Source: Gracilariopsis chorda
Taxonomy: Eukaryota; Rhodophyta; Florideophyceae; Gracilariales; Gracilariaceae
NCBI GenBank assembly: GCA_003194525.1
Contig: NBIV01000061.1
Location: 124,001-188,000 of the forward strand
DNA: 64,000 nt
Direction: 5' to 3'
The translations under genes were made by a program, and so were the position numbers. The notes beneath the pieces were generated by a model, which did no database searches, was not told where the DNA came from, and saw only the letters and a program-made list of their open reading frames with translations. Below are positions 1 to 10,154 of this stretch, in pieces; the first letter of the stretch is position 1, and each line of letters starts with the position of its first letter.

Positions 1-578
1 GTTTGGCGTCGTTGGGACGTTTGCAAGCCTTGAATGAGGCTTTTCGAGTCCGTAGCAAGTCTGACTGTCCCTCTCCAGCCACAGCAAACTTTCACAGCAA
101 TTTCGGATAGGGCTCGCCGGAACGCTGCTAGTTCTGAGGGGGCTCTGCAACCTGAGAACCTGTCTGCTTGTCTAATGACGTAGCTACGGCACTTGGGGAA
201 GGGTATCCCTATAACCTTCGGTCTCGTTAGCAGACTGCTGACTTTTTGACCTTTAACCTGTTCCCCTGTTTCATATCAGCCGAGTTCCGGGGAGTGAAAA
301 TAAAATATCTTACGTAGAATAGTATGACAGGTGTCGGGTGATATCTGAATATGATACCCTGTAAGATCGAGGCTGTTTCAGAATCTGAAGTTCAGATGCG
401 CAGAACATAAGTTCGGGTAAAGGGTTAACCCTTTATCACAACAACTTAATGAGAAGACTCGGACCGCGGAACACCAGCGTGGCAAATCGGCGTGAAGGTG
501 TAAAGATATCCTTCTATCCCTGGTATCCTCGTAGGATTTCTGGTTAATCAGGACGCAAGCTGACTATCGAAAGTGAAA
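1..578. other. left flank, no gene recognised
   Basis: No reading frame here resembles a known protein, and no RNA gene or repeat shared with the rest of the window was seen. It is the 5' flank of the hydrolase gene at 579 and presumably holds its promoter and leader. A short 5' exon for that gene could lie here but I could not demonstrate one. Confidence 0.4.
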
Positions 579-1775
579 ATGGGTACGCCAAAGAGAGCAA
601 CTCTCGGGGTCCACCCGTCCAACCTTTGGAATCCGGGTCTGCAATGTTATCATGTAGATTCAAAAGCGAACGGAAGCTATATTTTGTTCGTCTCCCCTTG
701 TATTTCTTCGTCGTTTAGCTCCATTTGCGACGCACAGCGACTGTATAGATCTCGGCGACGCGAAAGGTGCTATCACACAAGGAGGACAGGAAGAGCGGTA
801 TCGTGTGCATCGGCAATGGAGCAAATCAGTCATGATACTCAAAAGAGACCTGGGCTACAGAGATACTTCAAGACGTTCAAGTGGCGCGGATTTTCGATAA
901 ACTATCGTGTGGAAGGCTCGGAGACGGATGCATACCCAGTGCTCATAATCCATGGGTTTGGGGCGTCCATAAACCATTGGCGAAAGAACATCCCAGCAAT
1001 CGTGGATACTGAGAAATTGCGCGTCTATGCTATCGATTTGCTGGGCTTTGGAGGCTCTGAGAAAGCTAGTCCCAAAGAAGTAGAGTACGGCTTACCGTTG
1101 TGGCAAAGGCTGGCTTGCGACTTCATCGATGCAATGAATGAAGAGAAAAAATGGGCTTTAGTGGGGAATTCGATTGGCTCACTGATATCTCTTATGGCCG
1201 CTAAAGAGCTTGGTCCCGAAAAGGTCCGCTCTTGCGCTCTAATGAATTGCGCTGGTGGACTGGTCAGTTTTCGATATTCAGAACTGAATCCTCTTCAAGC
1301 AGCACTCTTGTGGCTCTTTAACAAGGTTCTCTTCAACCCCTTTGTCGGACCATACCTGTTCGAAAACTTCCGAAAACGCTCAACGATAGCAGGTGTTTTG
1401 AAGCAAGTCTACATTGAAGAAAAAGCGATCACTGGAGATCTACTGGACATTCTATGCGAGCCAGCAATGGATGAAGGTGCATGTGATGTCTTCTTGGCCA
1501 TTCTGAATGCAGATTCAGGTCCCTCGCCGGAGGAGTTACTACCACAGTTGACTTGGTGCCCAATATTGGTGTTCTGGGGCGACAAGGACCCATGGACACC
1601 CCTCTACAAGGGATTTCATCCAGGGATTGATTTTCCAAAGTACCACCCTGGGCTTGACCTTGAAGTCATTCCAAATGCTGGACATTGTATTCATGATGAG
1701 CGTCCAGAAACTATTAACAAGTTGTTAGTACCGTTTCTACTAGAGCCGACATTCGAAGAAGAACGGGGTTTGTAA
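579..1775 (+). CDS. plastid-type alpha/beta hydrolase, pheophytinase-like
   Basis: Serine hydrolase of the alpha/beta fold, about 398 aa. The catalytic set is visible: nucleophile Ser198 in GNSIGS (G-x-S-x-G elbow), acid in WGDKDPWTP (about D335/D337) and His369 in NAGHCIHDE. The oxyanion-side motif HGFGAS and the loop GFGGSEK match plant chloroplast hydrolases of the pheophytinase group, which remove phytol from pheophytin, but substrate cannot be read from sequence. The first 75 residues are rich in Ser, Arg and small residues with few acidics and look like a plastid transit peptide. The frame is open two codons upstream from a GTG. I take the ATG at 579; a later ATG (AMEQ, about 813) would give the mature-like form. 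Family assignment is firm, exact enzyme is inference. Confidence 0.8.
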   Translation: MGTPKRATLGVHPSNLWNPGLQCYHVDSKANGSYILFVSPCISSSFSSICDAQRLYRSRRRERCYHTRRTGRAVSCASAMEQISHDTQKRPGLQRYFKTFKWRGFSINYRVEGSETDAYPVLIIHGFGASINHWRKNIPAIVDTEKLRVYAIDLLGFGGSEKASPKEVEYGLPLWQRLACDFIDAMNEEKKWALVGNSIGSLISLMAAKELGPEKVRSCALMNCAGGLVSFRYSELNPLQAALLWLFNKVLFNPFVGPYLFENFRKRSTIAGVLKQVYIEEKAITGDLLDILCEPAMDEGACDVFLAILNADSGPSPEELLPQLTWCPILVFWGDKDPWTPLYKGFHPGIDFPKYHPGLDLEVIPNAGHCIHDERPETINKLLVPFLLEPTFEEERGL

Positions 1776-1963
1776 CAACGGAAAAGCACTCTCCGCTTCT
1801 CTTACACGGTGAAGATGCCGCTCCCCGTTGACAACTAGGGGTGAGAGATGAGTAAATGAATAGCGAGCGGGGAGCTGAGGGTAGTCATCGGAAAGTGAAT
1901 AACGCATTCGCAAGAAGCAATGCATCAAAGTTGGCAAAAAAAAGTCAGTTACAACTGTACATG

Positions 1964-3109
1964 TTAAAGTTGAAAGGCTGCGTGCGGCACTCTGTGCAGT
2001 TTGGGAGATGTTGTTGGAATCGGATAGTCGCGCAGCCTTTGTGGTTCAGCTGACCCTAAGTGAAGCTGTATCTTTCGCAACGTTGCCCTGTGGAAAAATT
2101 GCAGACGGGCGAGCTTTCGGACTTCCCTCATGTAGGTTTCAGTCTCAATGACACCTCTGTCGATAGCTTCATCCATCTGATCTAAAGCATCGGTAATGGC
2201 AGCGTCCTTGGTGGTGGCCTCGGTGCTTTGCTGACTCAACATTGTTCGCGGAATAGTTATGTCGTCAATTGAGGCGTTTTGTGCTTGCGAGGGATGCTGT
2301 GAAAGCCAGTCCTTAAGAACGGTCTGTTCCGCTTTGAGCACATCACGCGCTTGTGTCAAGCCGTTGTACTCCTTTGACCTCTGGCGTGCCACAGCTTGAT
2401 GCGTATCGTCTTCAGCAGCGATTTTGACCATGTGTGCATCAAGGCGTTTGACTTCTTTTTCTGCTGAACGACGACGATGGCCTAGGGCGATCGCGAGGCG
2501 CGCAGACAGATTTCTCAGGAGCTTGAGTTTTTCGGCCTCGCAGTTCGATACAGGACGATTGTCCCGAGAATAAACTGGCGGCTTTACTGAAAAGACCTGT
2601 ATCATGGCATGGACGCAGGCTTGTAAGGTGCTTGTGAGTGGATCCCATTGAGAGAGGTACGGAAGGTGGACGAAACCGTTGGTGTGATTGACGTGTGGAT
2701 GATTCGCACGGAATACCATTGATCGCGTGGGTACGACGTAAATCAAGGGCGGGCCTTGGGGGTGGAAAGACATGACCCAGATATGGACAGGGATTTTGTA
2801 AGAACTGCTTTTGTATACAATCGGAATGGTGCCTCGCAGAGCAACCAAGCGCTGAGGTGTGCCGCCCAGCGGTCTGAAGTTGGAGATGATGGCATGGAGA
2901 GTTGGGTAGCGTGTGCAACACTCGATGAGGTCATGGATGACACGGGGTTCATTCTGAGGCTGGTAGGCGCGAGATTGACGCTAGAAGAAGGTGATTGGGT
3001 CAGTCATAGAGCGTGGATAGCGAAGGAGACAGAGCATTGCACTTACGATGCAGGCCCTAACATGCTCTGGAATCTGGAGCGGGACTGGTGCTTGTGGGGG
3101 ACTCGGCAT
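1964..3109 (-). CDS. VPS23: ESCRT-I subunit VPS23/TSG101, two exons
   Basis: Joined from exon 1 (3047-3109, 21 codons, ATG at 3109) and exon 2 (1964-2980), 359 aa in total. The N-terminal half is a UEV domain, the catalytically dead ubiquitin-conjugating fold that binds ubiquitin and PTAP-type peptides: LRGTIPIVY, YKIPVHIWV, PPLIYVVPT, NGFVHLPYL and a final KPPVYSRD all match TSG101 in order. A charged, probably coiled-coil middle follows. The C-terminus carries the steadiness box (RGVIETETYMREVRKLARLQ) that packs into the ESCRT-I core. The protein acts in multivesicular-body sorting on endosomes. The length is close to the usual 380-400 aa. It is transcribed divergently from the uncertain frames at 3.3 kb. 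Confidence 0.9.
2981..3046 (-). other. spliceosomal intron of VPS23
   Basis: A 66-bp intron read on the minus strand. It begins with the strong donor GTAAGT and ends with a pyrimidine-rich acceptor TTCTTCTAG. Removing it joins codon 21 (ATC) to CGT in phase 0 and links an ATG exon to the UEV domain, which otherwise has no suitable start codon. A CTGAC sequence about 30 bases from the 3' end could serve as branch site. It is the only intron I can define with confidence in the window. Confidence 0.85.
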
Positions 3110-3335
3110 ACGGGATTATGACGTGTGCAATGGAAAGGGAAAGGGACGTGATGTTGAAAAGCGGCATGGAGAGTGAGAGAGAACGGTCTTAACGAGGCAG
3201 CTTCAGCGGGAGTGGGCGAGGTCGACGAGGAGGATCAGGGCGTGGTGATGACCCAGTCAGCGAGGGTTGACACTATTGGCGAGCGAGGGAGGAGGAGCCG
3301 GTTATTGCAACTTTTAAAACGAAAGGGCGCTGTGA

Positions 3336-4015
3336 TTGACAGCCACAGCTGCCAGTGCAGTGTACAACGTGTATGCGCTCATTTTTGGCTACAGCAATGC
3401 GCTCCTCTTTGTGTGGGCAGAAGGGAAGGTTCCACGGTTCTCAAGATGGTCCGCAATGTTGGATATGGCGGCTTTGTGGATAACGGGACTTGTGTGGCTC
3501 TTTCCTCGCACCCGGCCCTCTCGATGCATCTACCGCCGGCGCCTGGCCTGCGCTCCTAGTAGGGACTTCGGGATGCCTTGCTGCAGCTCTTGACACGCTC
3601 TGCGCATCTGCGTTACACTCCCATCTTGTTGTCGCGTTTCCTCAACTTGAATCCAGCTGAGGGACTCATTACCGCAGTGCCAGTTGGAATGACTGAGGCC
3701 CTTGCATCGTTCGTAGTTAACCTCAACCCTTATACCTTGTACGTCCGCGACGTTCACCCTCAGGGTGAGAGCGTCGTTTTCTCCACAGCTGTGACTGCTT
3801 GTTTGACATCTGTTGACACACTACGTACAGTAGGTGGTGAGGATTATAAGGTTGCAGGTAAGGGCTATAAGGCTACCAACGGTACCTCGCAGTTGGGGAG
3901 CACCAGCGATGCCAGAAAAACTGCATTTGGCGGGCAGAAAAGCGCACGCATTGCTGCCGATAAGTATCACGTTGCATCCTGCAAATTCGTGTTCAAGGGA
4001 AGAAAGACACAGTAG
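3336..4015 (+). other. possible broken membrane-protein gene
   Basis: Two plus-strand frames follow each other in different registers. The first (3336-3593) has two hydrophobic stretches, around VYALIFGYSNALLFVW and MLDMAALWITGLVWLF. A third register near 3530-3640 adds another hydrophobic run (ALLVGTSGCLAAALDT). The second frame (3578-4015) continues with a soluble basic tail ending in KGRKTQ. None has a convincing ATG at its start. The pattern suits a small polytopic membrane protein interrupted by introns I cannot place or by frameshifts. I do not recognise the family. It could equally be chance open frame beside the VPS23 promoter. Confidence 0.25.
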
Positions 4016-4332
4016 CCTAGCGACGCGCAGTTGGCAACCGATCTATCTCGGCGTTGTGACAGACGAACGAATGACCATGCAACGATTTCTAACGACCTTT
4101 TATTGTATTCTTGTAACAATGTGTCTGCGGGTGCTACGTCTCCTGCAGGTTCTATGAACAGCGGCAACCTTACTTGTGTTGTATGTGTTGTATGTGCATA
4201 CATGGCCAGCAGCGCGATTGCACTTGCGAAGTGATCAATGGCCGCTCGGTTTGCCTCACTGGCGAAGCACTCGCCACAGGTTGGGTGTGACAACACAACA
4301 GCTCGCGTTCGGGTCGCACTGTCGAACTCGCC

Positions 4333-4824
4333 TCAGCACTTGGGATTGGTGCTTACCTCGATCAGAATACCACTCGATGGCTCACAAAAGAATAGTTGTT
4401 TAAGGTTGTCCTCCGGAAACGCATAAGTGGCGTACTCCACGTTCGATTGTTCCAGCGTTTGCATGATACGTTCAAAGCCAGAATCCTCTGTATCATCCGT
4501 ACACAGGAACGACAAGTGGTCGTTACGAGTATCAATTCCCTTCCGACTATGAGCTCTGCGTGCTTTCCTTGCCAAGTTACACTCCGAGGGCTCCACAAAA
4601 TGTATCTCCAGACCCATGCCGCACACCCATGCGCCGTCAACCCTGTCAGCGATTGCCGCTGGCCGTCTCAGACGCTTGAAGCCCAGCACTTTTTCAAAGA
4701 AGTTTGCGGTTTGTCGCGGTTGCGGTACTGCGAATGATATGTGGTTGACGGCTAGCAGTGGAAGAGCCTTGCGCGGGTAACCTGCGAGAATTCTGGACTG
4801 GACGGACTGTTCTAGACGAGCCAT
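4333..4824 (-). CDS. VOC-superfamily protein, glyoxalase I-like
   Basis: A 163-aa single-domain member of the vicinal oxygen chelate superfamily. The start is the ATG at 4824; the open frame extends 11 codons upstream only through a TTG. Motifs in family order: VNHISFAV with first metal ligand His28, FFEKVLGFKR, GLEIHFVEPS, NDHLSFLCTDD with the second-half His, and the end LIEVSTNP with the last Glu ligand. The arrangement is closest to plant glyoxalase-I-like proteins of the GLYI4/GLYI7 type, whose activity on methylglyoxal hemithioacetal is uncertain. No transit peptide is obvious, so it is probably cytosolic. The family is secure, the substrate is not. Confidence 0.82.
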   Translation of the reverse strand: MARLEQSVQSRILAGYPRKALPLLAVNHISFAVPQPRQTANFFEKVLGFKRLRRPAAIADRVDGAWVCGMGLEIHFVEPSECNLARKARRAHSRKGIDTRNDHLSFLCTDDTEDSGFERIMQTLEQSNVEYATYAFPEDNLKQLFFCEPSSGILIEVSTNPKC

Positions 4825-4857
4825 TTGTGTGTTTGCTGAGGCGGTGGTGATATTCAA

Positions 4858-6427
4858 AATGCGGGAGATAAAGAGTGATATGCGACTTGGTGGTGGAAGC
4901 AGCAGGGTACTCGGGAGGGCGTTAGAGAAGTGTTACCAGTGTGAGAAGAAGGGGCGGTGGAAGGTGTACGGGATGAAGGGAGCGCAGTTAGTGGGGTGCT
5001 TCCAACCGGTGTTAGGCGCAAGCGTGAGCAGGGGGAGGGGGGGTAGGATTGGTAGAGTAAGAAAGTACAAAGTTGCGGACGGCGCTGCTCTGGAGTAGAA
5101 GAAGAAGACGAAGGGCGGGTGACAAAAGGCGGGAAGAGCGTTGGCGCGAGTGGAACGATTTGCAGCAGAAGAGCAGAGAGATTTTGGGGCGAGGGAAGGT
5201 AGAGGCGGTGTAAGTGACAAGGAGGGGGGGTTTAGGGGAGGCGTGTGCTTGAATGAAGCATTCCTATGAATGAATGCAGGAAGGAGTCAACTGGCTGTGG
5301 TCTTATGCAAGGGGGAAGCTACATACACTGACGGACAAAGTGAACTAAGTGTCTCGGTTGGGTGTCCAATGGCAGCACTGCGTTCAGAAAACAAGACGGA
5401 TCATTCGAAGCAAGGACGCAAAGTCGGGGAGTGTCACGTCGGAGAACCCTGCATCTCGCGGTCAGCAGTTGTTTTGCGGACAGTTGATTCGGAAGGAGGG
5501 TTGGTGGGTTTTGCCCCGGAAGGAGCTATTCATGCGGACGTAAGCAGGTGTGTGCTGCGGAATGACGCTAGCGAGGCGCGAATTCGAGCCTATGCGCATG
5601 TGGGTTGGGGGTCAGCTCAGTGGCACGTGTCAGGCGGGGAAGCGCGCCGTGAACGAGAGCTGAAGCTGCCAGATTTGACGGGAGGGGGTGGAAAGGGTGG
5701 CGGGGGCGGGAGGTGCGTGCTCAGCTCGGGACCGCGGCAGTGGGGGTGAACGCAGATAATGTTTTTTTTGTGAGCTGCAGCTGGGCGGGTGCGGCGCGGC
5801 TGCGATTGGCTGACGCGGCGACGCGCGGGAGCGTGTTGGCATGCAATCACATGCATGCAGCTATCTGCATAATTTCGAGATTCGCTAGATATTAACGCTG
5901 TGGTGGTGCATCCCCCTCTCGCTGAGTGCGCGCCGTTCTATTCACGGTGCTGCCGCATCACTGACGCCGAGCTCACGCCGGTGAAGAGTAAAAGCCCCCG
6001 CCAGGATACCCCGCGAACGGGCATGCTCATGAGCACACAAGTGTTGAAACTGTTTGCCAACAGTCACAACGGTAGAGGCTCACGCTTCGTCAACGCCCAA
6101 ACTGCGCTTTGCTCACTTCATTCAATCCAAGGGTACTGTACAGCGGTAAGTTACCGAACGGTAGCACTGCTTCGCCCTTCTCCAGCATTGTTTGATCCAT
6201 ATCTATCTCTGACAACTTGTCCAGTCGCAACCGCTCAGTCTTACCGTTCTAGCTTCCGAAACCTACCGACTCCATGCACGCCTCACTGCTCAACTTCTGC
6301 CACCTCACTCCGCGGAAACCGTTTCCGTTCTTCATTCGCCATCAAAAATAACTCTATCACTTCTTTTGGAGCGCATGCTCAGAAAGATCCGCATTACCCA
6401 CAGCCTTCGGCCCGCTCTACAACACCT
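4858..6427. other. intergenic, no supported gene
   Basis: Contains plus-strand open frames up to 219 aa (5270-5749 and 5900-6559), but the second starts at GTG and neither shows a domain, biased periodicity or conserved motif. The stretch from about 5680 to 5850 is GC-rich with short G-runs. I see no RNA gene. It may hold the promoter of the GLYI-like gene (4824, minus) at its left end. Confidence 0.4.
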
Positions 6428-6703
6428 GAAATGGATTATACATTCGGGTCTCCCCGTAGAAGTTTTGCACCACTCTACTACGTCTTGGAATATCAGTTGG
6501 TGAGCGTAACACGGCTGCTGCAGGGTGGGAGCACGCAACAGCTATCAACAATATTTTGAGTCGGAAGTTAAGATTGTGTAACGAGGTAGAGAGAACTTGT
6601 CATTCACGAGGAGTAGCTAGCGGTTAACCTTAGTTGAGAGATTGAGAAGGAATTATGATAAGTTCTACCACAGCGTCGCAATTAGACAATGTGCGCCCAT
6701 AAA
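6428..6703 (+). repeat. 0.28-kb direct repeat, copy 1
   Basis: First of two direct copies (second at 9336-9624) with clear similarity along the whole length, from GAAATGGATTA to the shared end GTGCGCCCATAAA. At 6622-6629 it carries GGTTAACC where copy 2 has the 18-bp palindrome GGTTAGCGATCGCTAACC. On the minus strand both copies keep an open frame with the shared peptide APTLQQPCYAHQL, with mostly conservative changes after it, so the repeat may be a piece of a mobile-element gene. No terminal inverted repeats or target duplications were evident. Confidence 0.75.
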
Positions 6704-9335
6704 GAACAACAACAACACCTGCCCAACAACGCATCATGCACTTCGCATCGCGCACTCTCAACGCTTTTCGTCACAGGACACTGCGCGCGCCCCCTCCCGC
6801 ACTCGAGAGACATAGAGACAGTGAGAGAGAGACGCTCATGCGCGACTGCGGTCTCCAATGAAGCAACAGTTTACTAGATACTGATATGACTTGTGAGCTT
6901 TTGCTTAGCAAACGCCCCTCTACGAAGCTGTGGACACTCTTGGGGACCCCCTTTCTTCTTTGAGCACCTGCTTCAACATGAAGCTCATTCAAATCGCGTG
7001 ACCCTGCAAATAGAGCTCAACATGAAAGCATGCCACGCAATCTTCATTACTTTTGCCTTTGCGCACTGCGACTCCTCCCCACACACTCTCGTCGAAGAGA
7101 CACCATTCGTCGTCGCAAGAGTGATTTTAAAATGCTTTTCTATTCTATTTCACTCAACGTATACCGTCGGTATGCCATGCAAAACAGGTCAGCTCCATAT
7201 CCTCTTGCAAGACATGCGCACCTCTAATGCTTAGCTTCCACCGCTATTGTGCTTGGACGCACCAAAGATCTTGCGATTGTAGCTTTCACTGCCACATCAC
7301 TACTCAACACACTCAAACGAATCCAGTTTTGACTGGCGCAGTCTGCGTCAGCCCATTCTAGCTAGATCCCGTCTTCTTCAACAGGTAAGGGTTAGAACGG
7401 CTGGCAGAAAAAACATGACTATCGTCATGAGCTTGGTACAGATTCGTGTGTCTTTAACGTCCCACGGCCGCAATATTATTGCGGATGTGAGAGGTTAAAG
7501 ACTTGCCGCTGTTGTTATCAGCATGGTGTCTGGAAGCCCAGAGCTTTCAAGCACGATGCTAAAGAAGGACTGACGAGACGCGGAATAGAGCAATATCCGC
7601 CGTCTATGTCCCCTTTCTTGTGGTATGCTAAAACCGCGCAGTATAACCTCTTGTTCACGATTCGGGTTTCAAAGGCAGACCTGTAACTTCGGGATTCGTT
7701 GCAGTCTCGCCTGCACCTGCAGTCGAGCTTCTGTGCTTCCAAAGCTTTTGTGCTTCCAAAGCCTTTGCGGCTCGGCACAAGGTCTCGCGAGAATAAACCG
7801 ACAACTGCTGCTGTGAAGTTGTCGGCCTCCGTGAAATTTCCAATCGCCGCTCCATTTTACTCATCGCATGGACGTGAAGACGAGCACACCTCGGCAGTGT
7901 CGGGGAAGCTAGGTCGAATTATGCTCTGTTATTGTTTATCGTTTGTATGAGCGCCTTGACCTATTCATGTATATTAAAGAGTGGCCAGAACAGCAACATG
8001 TTTGAAAGTGCCAAGAGCTTCATGAAGCTGCTCTTTTTTTTTTCCAAAAGGTGCGAAGCATCCCCAGCCTTGCAACCTACAAAGTGCCATCACAAGTATA
8101 TATATATCTCTCTCTTATGGGTACACTAGTTTAATTCCTACTTTTTGCAGAGCGCTGCAATTGAAAGTAGCGTTCTCTCGCTAGGAAAGCCAGCATTCGT
8201 TCAGGCCTTTTTCTGATGCTGTCTTCAACACCCGGTCTGTCGTACTGCTGACGTCTTTGCAAAGGTAGGGCAGAGAATCAGAACAAAAACAGGCTCCTCT
8301 GAGCGTTGGCTACGCTTTTTTGTGTTGGGTGAGAAGGGAGGCAGTGGATGGCCGTAAAACTTGCGCATGACTTGAATGGTGCGTGCAAGGTCACTTTGTC
8401 CTACGCCTCTTTATCCAGTCCCTCCCCCCATTCTTGGGCGAGGTCGGCACACTGCGATGGGTGGAGCAACGCATTGCGCCGGGGCCAAAATCAGAGAGAC
8501 TACACTCAACTCTTTGAAGAAGAGACTATATTCGAGGTAGTCCGCACTTTCAGAATGAGAGGTGCGACCAGGATACAAGGTTACCGTAGACTTGGGTTGG
8601 ATTGACACAAGTGTAGCCATGAATGTCAGTTCAGAATCAATAATGGCGTTGATGCGCGAGCAGCAGCACAATAAAGCCTTGGCAGCTGCCGCTCTAGCGG
8701 TTCGTGAAGCTGAAAAAGAGGCCAAAGAAGTCACAGTCCTGTAAAGCCGAAGAGGACTGCATTGACCCGGGAGGTCGTTAAACTCGTCCAGGCGATCGGC
8801 GGACTGATCGCCTCCATGGACCAGGGATGTCCGTAAAATCGCCCCAGCAGTCGGCGCACCGCCAGCCCGAAGGCCTGGGCGGTAGCGTCGGAAAAAGACC
8901 CCCGCTTATCTGTGCGAAACAGAAAGAACGAGGCACGTGTAACCCTGCGGATCTTACCAACCTTTCCCTGACTTTTCCCAGAAGGATCATGGAGGTTCCC
9001 ACGGAAACTCTGGCGGGATTGCGGCTGGTCTCCAACGGAGACCAGAGATTATAGGAAGCGACTACACCGCCTGTCCAAGGATCTGAATGGTTTTACAGGG
9101 TTTTTCTGGACTTACGCTGAGATCTACAGCACACACGGGCCCCAACCCGATCTTACCGCCCATTATCGCCAAGGGTAAAGAAAAAAGGGAGGGTAAGATG
9201 TCAGCAGATCTTCTGGGTGGCGCGAACGTGGTACATGGAATCCGCCTTGTAGTGGTATACCCCTTAACTGGCGTTCTCTCGAGTTGAGGAAGGATTAGCA
9301 GAGCAAAGTCTGGAAGAGGCGAAACGCGCCAGAAA
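6704..9335. other. intergenic, no supported gene
   Basis: Short open frames only. A local duplication of TGCTTCCAAAGC occurs around 7734-7765, and there is a T-run at about 8034-8043. From about 8760 to 9180 the composition turns more GC-rich than its surroundings, and small frames there (for example 8827-9054, with KRPPLICAKQKERGTC) lack any recognisable domain. This could be an old inserted fragment lying just upstream of repeat copy 2. Confidence 0.35.
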
Positions 9336-9624
9336 GAAATGGATTACACAATCGGGTCTCCCCGCAGAAGTTTTGTACCATTCTAATACGTCTTGGAATA
9401 CCAGTTGGTGAGCGTAACACGGCTGCTGCAGGGTGGGAGCAAGCAACAGCCATCAGCAATATTTTGAGTCGGAAGTTAAGACTGGTGTAACGAGGTAGAG
9501 AGAACTTGTCATTCGCAAGGAGTAGCTAGCGGTTAGCGATCGCTAACCTTAGTTTTTGAGAGATTGAGAAGAAATATGATATGTTCTACCACAGCGTCGC
9601 AATTAGACAATGTGCGCCCATAAA
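9336..9624 (+). repeat. 0.28-kb direct repeat, copy 2
   Basis: Second copy of the repeat at 6428-6703, same orientation. It contains a perfect 18-bp palindrome at 9531-9548 whose centre is missing from copy 1. Its flanks differ from copy 1 at both ends, which fixes the boundaries and argues against a larger segmental duplication. Confidence 0.75.
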
Positions 9625-10036
9625 ACAGAAGAACTGCAAATCAAGTGTTCCCAAAGTGGGTTATAGAACGTCGTCGCGCTATATACGAAGACTCCGCCCA
9701 TTTTGAGATGCCGCGATCGTTGGCAGTTCGTTGCGCCATCGCGAAGCAGAAGACTCGAGCCGAAAGAGCGAGCTCTTAAGCTGGCGAAGAGCATAAAAAC
9801 GTGTGTGTGTTTGAAATTCGTACTGTTTTGAACTATCTTTGCGTGTTTCTTGGTCAAGAGTTATTTTCGCAAGGGAGTTTGGTTTGCATCCTTCATAATT
9901 TGTGAGTGATCGCTCAAAGCTTGGCGGCAGTTGTTAGGCGAAAGTTAGTTATAGTTTGATGTGCTGAACATTTGATGGCCTTGAGGGTTTTCAAAGATAT
10001 CTAACCTCAACGATTCTGGTTAAATTGATGGTGGCG
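9625..10036. other. intergenic, no supported gene
   Basis: AT-richer sequence between the direct repeat and a LINE 3' fragment. Only short frames with internal stops are present; nothing is recognisable. Confidence 0.35.
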
Positions 10037-10147
10037 GGAGCCACAGAAGTTCTTGGCCTTCCTGAAAAGAGAAAGCTTTTGCTGAAAGCTCTCCTTCAGC
10101 TTAGTAATAGAATGCTGTTGTCCACAATAAAAAAGAAGAAGAAGAAG
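10037..10147 (+). mobile_element. 5'-truncated LINE 3' end
   Basis: About 110 bp that match, in reverse orientation, the 3' terminus of the LINE at 20440-21960. Both share GCCACAGAAGTTCTTGGCCT, the following coding tail and a GAA/AAG-rich end (AAAAAAGAAGAAGAAGAAG). A short 3' fragment ending in a simple tail is the usual product of abortive target-primed reverse transcription. It directly abuts the dispersed repeat that begins near 10155. Confidence 0.7.
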
Positions 10148-10154
10148 ATGGTGG

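Noticed and set aside
5900-6559. 219-aa plus-strand frame overlapping repeat copy 1
   Set aside because: Starts at GTG, no domain, and crosses into the repeat, whose conserved frame is on the other strand.
6428-9624. LTR retrotransposon bounded by the two 0.28-kb direct repeats
   Set aside because: Repeats lack TG...CA ends and target duplications, and the 2.6 kb between them contains no gag or pol similarity.
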